DNA of 64,000 bases, taken from contig JACJYO010000002.1 of assembly GCA_020636075.1 (NCBI GenBank), positions 62,001 through 126,000 of the forward strand. The letters are read 5' to 3'. Each line of letters opens with the position of its first letter. Positions within the stretch are counted from its first letter, which is position 1. Positions 1 to 7,132 of this stretch are shown here, in pieces. The notes below the pieces were generated by a model that saw nothing but the letters and a program-made list of their open reading frames with translations, searched no databases and was not told the origin of the DNA. The position numbers and the translations under genes are program-made. The DNA is from Lewinellaceae bacterium (GTDB lineage: Bacteria; Bacteroidota; Bacteroidia; Chitinophagales; Saprospiraceae).

Positions 1-168
1 AGTTACAACCTGGCAAAAAGCTACCACCGGTTCTGGCACGACGTATCGGTGTTCAATGCCGACGATCCGGCGGCAAAAGCATTTCGCCTGCAATTAAGCA
101 AGGCCGTCGGGCAGGTTTTGGCGTCGGGAATGGACCTTCTGGGTATTGAAATTCCACAACGCATGTGA
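1..168 (+). CDS. argS: Arginyl-tRNA synthetase, C-terminal end (partial)
   Basis: The window opens inside an open frame of 55 codons that stops with TGA at 166-168. The peptide contains NLAKSYHRFWHD and ends LLGIEIPQRM, which matches the anticodon-binding (DALR) C-terminus of class I arginyl-tRNA synthetases, including the usual final Arg-Met. The enzyme charges tRNA-Arg in the cytosol. The catalytic part lies upstream of the window. No terminator with a U-tract follows, but a long hairpin sits about 60 bases downstream. Identification rests on this short tail only, yet the tail is characteristic. Confidence 0.85.
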   Translation, partial: SYNLAKSYHRFWHDVSVFNADDPAAKAFRLQLSKAVGQVLASGMDLLGIEIPQRM

Positions 169-226
169 GCCTGCGTTTGGAATCTTCTTGCGGGGCCTAA
201 AACGGTTCTTTTTCCGCCATTTTTCA

Positions 227-270
227 CCTTTTTTCAGTCACGTAGCCCCGGCTATGCAACTGAAAAAAGG
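227..270. repeat. Long imperfect hairpin between argS and fhs
   Basis: A perfect 12-bp stem (227-238 with 259-270) encloses a 2x2 internal loop, then a further stem (241-246 with 251-256, one G-U pair) closed by a short loop. There is no U-tract on the plus strand after it. It could slow or terminate argS transcription, or act as a leader structure for fhs 118 bases downstream. The rest of 169-387 holds no recognisable gene; an AT-rich stretch directly precedes the fhs start. Confidence 0.5.
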
Positions 271-387
271 TAAATACTGTCAAAAAAAGTCCTCGTTTTT
301 GTCTCCAGCAGAAAATCCCAAACGCAGGCTAAAATTTTTCAGGCCGTGCTGTATCTTGGGGCCCGCCTAAATCAAATTTAATTAAAT

Positions 388-2064
388 ATGCTCACGGACA
401 TTGAAATCGCCCAACAAGCGACACCTAAGCGAATTGTACCCCTCGCTGCTGACAAACTTGGAATCCCGGATGATGCGCTCGAACCATTCGGCCATTTTAA
501 ATCCAAAGTTTCCCTCGAATACCTCGACAACCTTCCAGACCGCCCTTCCAGCAAACTCGTTCTTGTTACGGCCGTAAGTCCGACGCCCGCTGGTGAAGGG
601 AAAACGACTACTACGGTCGGACTCGGCGACGCGTTATCCCGCATTGGAAAAAAGACGATGATCTGCCTGCGCGAACCCAGCCTGGGCCCGGTTTTCGGTA
701 TGAAAGGCGGTGCTGCCGGTGGTGGCTACGCTCAGGTAATCCCGATGGAGGATATCAACCTGCATTTTACTGGCGATTTTAGCGCTATTGGCCTGGCAAA
801 CAATCTGTTGGCAGCTATGCTCGATAATCACATCCATCAAGGAAATACCCTGGATATCGATGTGCGCCGGGTGAGTTGGAAGCGGGTGGTGGATATGAAC
901 GACAGGGCTTTGCGCGACATTACCGTCGCGCTCGGCGGGATTTCCAATGGATACCCGAGGCAAGATGGTTTTGACATTGTGGTGGCCTCAGAGGTGATGG
1001 CTATTTTTTGCCTGGCCACATCGGTGACTGACCTGAAGGAGCGCCTTGGCAATATTGTAGTCGGCTACACCCGCGATCGAAAAGCGGTGCGCGCACGCGA
1101 CCTTAATGCGCATGGCGCCATGACTGTTTTGCTGAAAGATGCCATCAAGCCCAATTTGGTTCAAACACTTGAACACACGCCTGCATTTATTCATGGCGGC
1201 CCTTTTGCGAATATTGCCCATGGATGTAATTCGGTTATTGCTACGAAAAGCGCACTGAAGTTGGCCGACTACGTGATTACGGAAGCTGGTTTTGGCGCTG
1301 ATCTTGGCGCGGAGAAGTTTCTGGATATTAAATGTCGAAAAGCCGGGTTGCGGCCAGATGCGGTTGTTTTGGTTGCCACACTGCGGGCCTTGAAATACCA
1401 GGGCGGCGCAGATCTCAAGGATCTGAACCAGGAAAATCTGGATGCCTTGGAAAAGGGAATTGTGAATATTGAAAAACACGTCCAGAATATTCGCGAGACA
1501 TTTGGATTGCCCTGTGTGGTGGCGATAAACCATTTCACTTTCGATACTGCAGCCGAGATCAAACTTTTACAAGATAAATTGGCGCCGCATGGTGTCTCGG
1601 TGGTGGTTTCGCGGCATTGGGCCGAGGGAGGGAAAGGCGCCGAAGACCTGGCACGCGCCGTTGTCCAGGTAACGGATACCGCTACCAATAATTTTCGGTT
1701 TGCTTACGAGGATTCCATGTCACTCTGGGATAAAATGAAGGCCGTGGCGACTAAGATTTATGGCGCTGCCGACATTTCTGCCGATGCCAGTGTTAAGCGG
1801 CAGATCAAAAAACTGGAAGAAGACGGTTACGGCCATTACCCGGTGTGTGTGGCAAAAACGCAATACTCATTTTCTACCGACCCGAAAAAATTGGGAGCAC
1901 CTACTGGGCACGTGGTTGATATCCGGGAAGTGCGGTTGGCAGCTGGGGCTGAATTCGTAGTAATGATTTGCGGGGCAATCATGACAATGCCAGGTTTGCC
2001 CAAAGTACCTTCAGCAGAAAAAATTGACATTGATGAACTCGGTAAGGTAGTCGGATTGTTTTGA
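388..2064 (+). CDS. fhs: Formate--tetrahydrofolate ligase
   Basis: This is a 558-residue protein of normal family length. It makes 10-formyl-tetrahydrofolate from formate, ATP and tetrahydrofolate, feeding one-carbon units to purine and formyl-Met synthesis. The nucleotide-binding loop T-P-A-G-E-G-K-T-T is at residues 66-74. Further family blocks are visible, including REPSLGPVFG and FVTEAGFGADLGAEKF-like VITEAGFGADLGAEKF. ATG 388 is the natural start: the sequence before it is AT-rich (ttaattaaat), typical of Bacteroidota start sites, which lack a strong Shine-Dalgarno. The downstream gene glnS starts 81 bases later and seems to have its own promoter. Confidence 0.97.
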   Translation: MLTDIEIAQQATPKRIVPLAADKLGIPDDALEPFGHFKSKVSLEYLDNLPDRPSSKLVLVTAVSPTPAGEGKTTTTVGLGDALSRIGKKTMICLREPSLGPVFGMKGGAAGGGYAQVIPMEDINLHFTGDFSAIGLANNLLAAMLDNHIHQGNTLDIDVRRVSWKRVVDMNDRALRDITVALGGISNGYPRQDGFDIVVASEVMAIFCLATSVTDLKERLGNIVVGYTRDRKAVRARDLNAHGAMTVLLKDAIKPNLVQTLEHTPAFIHGGPFANIAHGCNSVIATKSALKLADYVITEAGFGADLGAEKFLDIKCRKAGLRPDAVVLVATLRALKYQGGADLKDLNQENLDALEKGIVNIEKHVQNIRETFGLPCVVAINHFTFDTAAEIKLLQDKLAPHGVSVVVSRHWAEGGKGAEDLARAVVQVTDTATNNFRFAYEDSMSLWDKMKAVATKIYGAADISADASVKRQIKKLEEDGYGHYPVCVAKTQYSFSTDPKKLGAPTGHVVDIREVRLAAGAEFVVMICGAIMTMPGLPKVPSAEKIDIDELGKVVGLF

Positions 2065-2084
2065 TTGGAAATTGACGGGCATTT

Positions 2085-2119
2085 TTTGCACATTGCTGAT
2101 TCGGACAATGGTATCTTTG
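2085..2119 (+). promoter_or_regulatory. Candidate promoter of glnS
   Basis: TTTG at 2085-2088 and TATCTTTG at 2112-2119 are separated by 23 bases, fitting the Bacteroidota primary sigma factor pattern TTTG-N-TAnnTTTG at the long end of the spacing range. Transcription would begin just before 2130, downstream of the TTG that opens the longest glnS frame (2065), so it supports ATG 2146 as the true start. Confidence 0.5.
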
Positions 2120-2145
2120 CGCCCTCTTTATCCACTTTATTACCC

Positions 2146-3825
2146 ATGCATTCAGAAAATACGAATACTGAGTCGAGTGAATCCCGCAACTTCATCGAAG
2201 AAATTATCGAAGAAGATTTACGGTCTGGAAAACACGCCAACATTCATACGCGCTTCCCACCGGAACCAAACGGTTACTTGCACATTGGTCATGCCAAAGC
2301 AATCTGCCTGAATTTTGGCCTTGCCCAAAAATATGGCGGCAAATGCAATCTCCGATATGACGACACCAACCCTTCCGCTGAAGAGCAGGAATACGTGGAT
2401 AGCATTCTTGCAGATGTGCGCTGGCTTGGATTCGAACCGGACAACGTTTTGTTTACTTCCGATTATTTCCAACAGTTGTACGAGTGGGCAGTCAAACTGA
2501 TTCAGGATGGAAAGGCCTATGTGGATTTTTCCACACCCGATGAAATCGCCAAATTAAAAGGAACTCCGACTACCCCAGGCACCCCAAGCAAATACCGCGA
2601 TAGCGCCCCGGAGGAGAATCTGGCCTTTTTCGAAAAAATGAAAAATGGGGAATATCCGGACGGTCATTGTGTTCTGCGCGCCAAAATTGACCTGGCTTCG
2701 CCAAATATGCACCTTCGCGATCCGTACCTCTATCGTATAAAACGTGCCCACCACCATCGGACAGGCGATGACTGGTCCATTTATCCAATGTACGACTGGG
2801 CACACGGGCAGAGCGACAGTATTGAACACATTACCCATTCGATTTGCACGCTCGAGTTTGTGCCGCACCGCGCGTTGTATGATTGGTGCATCGAGCAATT
2901 GGGGATATTCCCGTCGAAGCAATATGAATTTGCCCGGCTCAACCTGAATTACACCGTGATGAGCAAACGCAAATTGCTCCAGTTGGTCAATGAAGGCTAT
3001 GTTAAGGGCTGGGATGACCCGCGCATGCCGACAATTAGCGGCTTGCGCCGCCGGGGGTATACGCCGGCCAGTTTGCGCGAGTTTGCACGACGAGTTGGTG
3101 TGGCCAAGCGTGAAAATATTATTGATGTCGGTCTGTTGGAGTTTTGCGTTCGGGAAGACCTGAACAAAAGTGCGTTGCGGCGTTTTGCGGTTTTGGACCC
3201 GCTAAAAGTGGTCATTACAAACTACCCGGAAGGAAAAGTCGAATGGCTTGAAACAGAAAATAACCCGGAAGATTCGAATGCCGGAAATCGCGAACTGGCG
3301 TTCTCCAATGAATTGTATATCGAACGGGACGATTTTATGGAAAATCCACCGCCAAAGTATTTTCGGCTTTCGCCGGGAGGCATGGTGCGTCTGAAATCGG
3401 CATTTATCATTGAATGCACCGATGTGAAAAAAGATGCTTCAGGGGAAATTACAGCGATCCATTGCCGCTATGTGCCCGAAAGTCGCTCCGGGCAGGATAC
3501 CAGCGGGCTGAAGGTAAAGGGTGTGATTCATTGGCTGTCGGCTACACATACCCGGCGGGCAGAAATCCGGCTATATGACCGGTTGTTTCAGGTAGAAGAC
3601 CCGGCTTCGGAGGAAGATTTTAAAAAGGCAATTAACCCGGATTCCTTACAAATCCTTTCAAACGCCCAGGTAGAACCTGCCTTGGCAGAGGCTGTTGCCG
3701 GGGAACATTTTCAGTTTACGCGCCTGGGATATTTTAGCACTGACCCGGACTCTACAGCTGATTTGCCGGTTTTTAACCGCACCGTTACGCTGCGCGATTC
3801 CTGGGCGAAAATGGCTGGCAAATAG
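2146..3825 (+). CDS. glnS: Glutaminyl-tRNA synthetase
   Basis: A 559-residue class I aminoacyl-tRNA synthetase that charges tRNA-Gln. The ATP-binding signature PPEPNGYLHIGHAKA is present with HIGH at residues 46-49, and the second signature is VMSKR at 271-275. The C-terminal anticodon-binding beta-barrels follow (for example HWLSATHTRRAEIRLYDRLF, too long to be chance). The open frame extends back to a TTG at 2065, but the extra 27 residues do not resemble the family, so ATG 2146 is chosen; the resulting length is close to E. coli GlnS. The presence of GlnRS means the organism need not make Gln-tRNA by the amidotransferase route. Confidence 0.96.
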   Translation: MHSENTNTESSESRNFIEEIIEEDLRSGKHANIHTRFPPEPNGYLHIGHAKAICLNFGLAQKYGGKCNLRYDDTNPSAEEQEYVDSILADVRWLGFEPDNVLFTSDYFQQLYEWAVKLIQDGKAYVDFSTPDEIAKLKGTPTTPGTPSKYRDSAPEENLAFFEKMKNGEYPDGHCVLRAKIDLASPNMHLRDPYLYRIKRAHHHRTGDDWSIYPMYDWAHGQSDSIEHITHSICTLEFVPHRALYDWCIEQLGIFPSKQYEFARLNLNYTVMSKRKLLQLVNEGYVKGWDDPRMPTISGLRRRGYTPASLREFARRVGVAKRENIIDVGLLEFCVREDLNKSALRRFAVLDPLKVVITNYPEGKVEWLETENNPEDSNAGNRELAFSNELYIERDDFMENPPPKYFRLSPGGMVRLKSAFIIECTDVKKDASGEITAIHCRYVPESRSGQDTSGLKVKGVIHWLSATHTRRAEIRLYDRLFQVEDPASEEDFKKAINPDSLQILSNAQVEPALAEAVAGEHFQFTRLGYFSTDPDSTADLPVFNRTVTLRDSWAKMAGK

Positions 3826-3920
3826 GTTAAAAAGTTCCTGTTAGGTGGTTGGTATACGCCAAATGTTGCCAATCCTGACTTATTCGCAGTAATTTTACGA
3901 TCCCCTGATAATTCGGGGGG

Positions 3921-3928
3921 TATCTTTG
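3921..3928 (+). promoter_or_regulatory. Candidate -7 element for the 3967 secreted protein gene
   Basis: TATCTTTG matches the TAnnTTTG -7 consensus exactly and lies 38 bases before the ATG. No convincing TTG -33 element is seen at the expected distance. A small C4/G4 hairpin (near 3902-3918) lies immediately upstream. Only the -7 part is supported. Confidence 0.4.
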
Positions 3929-3966
3929 AAACCGCTTATTATTTTTCAACTAAATAAATCTACACA

Positions 3967-5802
3967 ATGAAGCAACTGCTTACAAAATCGCTTCCCCTAC
4001 TTGCCTTTTTACTGTGCGGGATGTCGGCTCAAGCACAAAACGTTTTTTGGTCTGAAGACTTTACTGGTGGCATACCGGCCGGTTGGACGAATGTTGATGC
4101 TTCCGGACAAGGTTTTGTCTGGGAATATTGCGCTAACACTGACCCCGGTTGTGCACCGGTGTTCACCGGTGAGCAAGCATTTCAGGCTACTACTGCCTCA
4201 ACGGGTTTTGTACATGTGAACTCCGATGGCGGCCTTTCCGGTCCGCTGCCGCAGAACCACGTCAGCCGCCTGACCACTTCAGCCATTGATTGCAGCGGCA
4301 AAAGCGTCGTTTTTATTGAATTTCAATCACATATCGGCACTTATGTGGAGCCGATTGAAACCAATGCCATTCTTCGGGTAAGCACAAACGGAACTACCTG
4401 GACTAACTTCACGCCGTTTCCAGGTTTGACCGATCAAAACTACTTTTCGGCAAATCCGTACTATTCTGTTTTGGATATTTCTTCTGTAGCGGCTAACCAG
4501 GCCACGGTGTACATTCAGTGGCAATGGACGGCTAACTGGGAGTATATGTGGGACCTGGACGACATCGTCCTGTATGATGCAAACCCAACGCCGCGGAATG
4601 ACCTGTCGATCTCCGACTCCTATTTCTCCCCTTCCAGCATGGTAACGCCGGTCTCCCAAATTGCTACTGACACTTTTGACTTTTTCGTGCTGCTGTCGAA
4701 TGTAGGCTCGGAAGATCAAACGAATGTGGTTGTGAAAGCATGGGTAACGACAGATACGGATGAAGAGATTTATGCGGATAGTATCACGCTGCCTGTACTC
4801 GCTTCGGGTGTTGTAGACAGTTTCGTTTTATTGGACGGCCGATTTGCGCCGGAGTTGCCGGCAGGGGAATACCGGATAAAATACTCTGTGCGTGCAGATT
4901 CGGCCGACAGCAGGATGATCGACAACAGCACCAACAGCCGCTTTTTTGTAAATCAAAATAACATCTTTTCAAAAGAGGTCGGCTCGTCTATTACTTCAAC
5001 CAGTCCGCTTAACCCCAGTGATTGGTATGCTGCCGCTTTGTATCAAATGAGTTCCGGGAGCATGGATAACTACCAGGTTTCCCAGGTGCAGTTTTCATTT
5101 GCTACCGATCCTGCAGAATTGCCGGTAACAGATGTCGAGGCTACGGTGTTCCTTTTCCGTGTTAACGATGATGTGCTGCCGAATTATGACAACTTTGATG
5201 GTTCGGATTTCTTTTCACCCAGCTTGGAATGGGTTGCTGTAGGGCCATATGAAGCGCCGGACACGATGCAAAATTTCATGTTGCAGTCGGTTCAGATGCT
5301 TGATGCTACAACTGCAGCGCCCTTCGTACCGCTTGATAATGGTGCACGGTATATTGTTGCCATCGGGTATGCCGGCAACAGCAATGTTACCCGTCACGTA
5401 TTTGACACCGAGGCGAACACTAATTTTCCATACAAAGTATCATCCCTTGTATACACGGATCGCTGGTACCTGGCTGGTTTCCAGGACTTGAATACCGTGG
5501 CTCGTATGGCCTTAAGCCTGGTGACCACTACGGATAACAAGCCACTGCCGGAAACGACCATGAAGTTGTTCCCGAACCCGATTCGGGAGACTTTGAATCT
5601 GGGCTTGAACTTCGACCAGCCAACGAAAGCGACTATCACGATTGCCGATCTGACTGGTCGCGTGATCCGCTTGGAAGATCGTGAAAATTTAACCAATGAC
5701 ATCCTGACCTATCAGCTTCCCGAACTGGCTACAGGCACCTACCTGGCCCGTATCGCAACGGAAGAAGGAACATTGACTAAAAAGTTTGTTGTTCAGAAGT
5801 AA
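3967..5802 (+). CDS. Secreted T9SS cargo protein with N-terminal jelly-roll (choice-of-anchor J type) domain
   Basis: A 611-residue protein. Residues 1-24 form a signal peptide ending MSAQAQ. The region after it (NVFWSEDFTGGIPAGWTNVD onward, to about 200) resembles the choice-of-anchor J / MAM-like jelly-roll found in Bacteroidota surface proteins. A CARDB-like beta domain may occupy roughly 210-330. The last 85 residues, beginning near MKLFPNPI, are a type A T9SS sorting domain: F-P-N-P motif, D-L-T-G-R and ending in KKFVVQK. It is therefore expected to cross the outer membrane by T9SS and be anchored or released. No enzymatic motif was recognised, so the specific role is unknown. It is monocistronic: promoter-like element before it and a strong terminator after it. 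Confidence 0.9.
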   Translation: MKQLLTKSLPLLAFLLCGMSAQAQNVFWSEDFTGGIPAGWTNVDASGQGFVWEYCANTDPGCAPVFTGEQAFQATTASTGFVHVNSDGGLSGPLPQNHVSRLTTSAIDCSGKSVVFIEFQSHIGTYVEPIETNAILRVSTNGTTWTNFTPFPGLTDQNYFSANPYYSVLDISSVAANQATVYIQWQWTANWEYMWDLDDIVLYDANPTPRNDLSISDSYFSPSSMVTPVSQIATDTFDFFVLLSNVGSEDQTNVVVKAWVTTDTDEEIYADSITLPVLASGVVDSFVLLDGRFAPELPAGEYRIKYSVRADSADSRMIDNSTNSRFFVNQNNIFSKEVGSSITSTSPLNPSDWYAAALYQMSSGSMDNYQVSQVQFSFATDPAELPVTDVEATVFLFRVNDDVLPNYDNFDGSDFFSPSLEWVAVGPYEAPDTMQNFMLQSVQMLDATTAAPFVPLDNGARYIVAIGYAGNSNVTRHVFDTEANTNFPYKVSSLVYTDRWYLAGFQDLNTVARMALSLVTTTDNKPLPETTMKLFPNPIRETLNLGLNFDQPTKATITIADLTGRVIRLEDRENLTNDILTYQLPELATGTYLARIATEEGTLTKKFVVQK

Positions 5803-5827
5803 AACGAGCCGAATAGGTTAGTTTGTA

Positions 5828-5865
5828 AAAAAAAGCCCCCGCAGAATTCTGCGGGGGCTTTTTTT
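5828..5865. terminator. Bidirectional intrinsic terminator
   Basis: A perfect palindrome centred on GAATTC at 5844-5849: an A-tract, a GC-rich stem (gcccccgcag/ctgcgggggc) and a T-tract. Read on either strand it gives a GC-rich hairpin followed by U's. It sits between the convergent 3967-5802 gene and lpxB, ending one base before the lpxB stop codon. Confidence 0.93.
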
Positions 5866-5866
5866 A

Positions 5867-6949
5867 TTAGGCCAAAAACTCCAGAATGTGCCGGGCCGCT
5901 CGCGCCGAGGCGCCCCCGGCACCCAGTTTTTCACGGAGTTCCCGGTAACCACCCTGAACTGCAGCTGCTTGTGCGGGTTGCAGGATTTCCGACAAGGCAC
6001 TGCGAAGATTTTGAGGCTCAAGCTCTTCCTGGATCAGTTCTTTGACCAATGGGCGATCCAGTATCAGGTTCACCAGTGAAATGTAAGGCACGTTAACAAT
6101 GCGCTTTGCAATAGCGTAGGAAAGCGCATTGCCAGCATAACAAACAACCTGGGGCGTACCAATAAGTGCTGTTTCCAGGGTTGAGGTGCCGGATTTGACC
6201 AAAGCTGCCGTAGCCTGCCGGAGTATTGGGTAGGTTTTGTCTTTATGCAGTTTCACATTGGGGTGGCCTGCAAGAAATGGTGCATAAAAGGAATCCGGAA
6301 GCGACTTAGCTCCTGCAATTACAAAATTATACTCCGGAAAATGCGGCGTAATGGACAGCATTGCCGGCAATATCCGTTGCACTTCCTGCATGCGGCTACC
6401 AGGGAGCAGCGCAATTAGTTTATCCGGTGAGTCCTGATTTTTTATTGGCTCGATGACATCGAGCAAGGGATGACCGACGTATTCGGCCTGAATATCAAAT
6501 TTTTGATAAAATTCCGTTTCAAAAGGGAGGATAACCAGCAGTTTGTCTACATCTCTTTTGATTGCTTTTGCTCTTGAACTGTGCCATGCCCAAAGTTGCG
6601 GTGCGATGTAGTAAATCACGCGGATCCCCTGTTTTTTTGCCCATTTGGCGATGCGCAAATTAAATCCCGGGTAATCGATCAGTACAAGGGCATCAGGCTT
6701 GAACGCAAGGATGTCCTTTTTGCAAAAGCGAAGGTTCCCGAGTATGGTTTTCAAGTTTTTCAAAACCTCCCAAAAACCCATGAAAGCCAGATCGCGGTAG
6801 TGTTTGACCAGTTCGCCGCCGGCAGCCTGCATCAGGTCGCCTCCCCAGACACGGCATCGTATGCCAGGGTATTGTTTTTGGAGTTCCTTAAGCAGGTTGG
6901 AGCCGTGCAGGTCACCGGAGGCTTCTCCGGCGATCAGGTATAATTTCAT
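5867..6949 (-). CDS. lpxB: Lipid-A-disaccharide synthase
   Basis: A 360-residue GT-B glycosyltransferase (family GT19) that joins UDP-2,3-diacylglucosamine and lipid X to give the lipid A disaccharide at the inner face of the inner membrane. The N-terminal signature GEASGD is at residues 8-13, and family blocks such as ALVLIDYPGFNLR, YYIAPQLWAW, GHPLLD and LLPGSRMQEV are all visible. A hydrophobic segment near the C-terminal domain fits membrane association. The start codon is directly preceded by a 21-bp inverted repeat (6951-7001). The upstream gene has its own terminator, so lpxB must be transcribed from within about 6950-7042. Confidence 0.97.
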   Translation of the reverse strand: MKLYLIAGEASGDLHGSNLLKELQKQYPGIRCRVWGGDLMQAAGGELVKHYRDLAFMGFWEVLKNLKTILGNLRFCKKDILAFKPDALVLIDYPGFNLRIAKWAKKQGIRVIYYIAPQLWAWHSSRAKAIKRDVDKLLVILPFETEFYQKFDIQAEYVGHPLLDVIEPIKNQDSPDKLIALLPGSRMQEVQRILPAMLSITPHFPEYNFVIAGAKSLPDSFYAPFLAGHPNVKLHKDKTYPILRQATAALVKSGTSTLETALIGTPQVVCYAGNALSYAIAKRIVNVPYISLVNLILDRPLVKELIQEELEPQNLRSALSEILQPAQAAAVQGGYRELREKLGAGGASARAARHILEFLA

Positions 6950-6950
6950 G

Positions 6951-7001
6951 TGCCGCGAACTTTTAGTTCGCGAAAATACTGCGAACTAAAAGTTCGCGGC
7001 A
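6951..7001. repeat. 21-bp perfect inverted repeat in the lpxB leader
   Basis: Arms 6951-6971 and 6981-7001 are perfect reverse complements with a 9-base loop. The core word CGAACTAAAAGTTCG recurs at 7116-7130. The right edge of the element in the direction of lpxB lies one base from the ATG, so the transcript would carry a hairpin at its translation start. It looks like a member of a dispersed intergenic palindrome family. Confidence 0.75.
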
Positions 7002-7042
7002 TTTCTTTTAGGGAAAGGTCAATTAAATCGGGCTAGGTTAAT

Positions 7043-7079
7043 AAAAAACCGGCAGCCTGCTAAAATTGCAGGCTGCCGG
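7043..7079 (-). terminator. Intrinsic terminator of the 7133-9112 gene
   Basis: A perfect 12-bp GC-rich stem (7049-7060 with 7068-7079, 7-base loop) is followed on the minus strand by six U's (7043-7048). It lies about 55 bases past the stop codon of the leftward Omp28-like gene. Confidence 0.9.
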
Positions 7080-7113
7080 GTCCCAGCATTTGGGTGCGTT
7101 TATTCCTAGATTG

Positions 7114-7132
7114 AACGAACTAAAAGTTCGTT
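7114..7132. repeat. Second copy of the CGAACTAAAAGTTCG palindrome
   Basis: Arms AACGAACT (7114-7121) and AGTTCGTT (7125-7132) flank a 3-base loop. The 15-base core is identical to the one in the 6951-7001 element. It abuts the stop codon of the Omp28-like gene (7133-7135), leaving no spacer. Confidence 0.65.

Noticed and set aside
2065..2145. TTG start at 2065 for glnS
   Set aside because: The 27 extra residues do not resemble the family and a good promoter lies inside this stretch.
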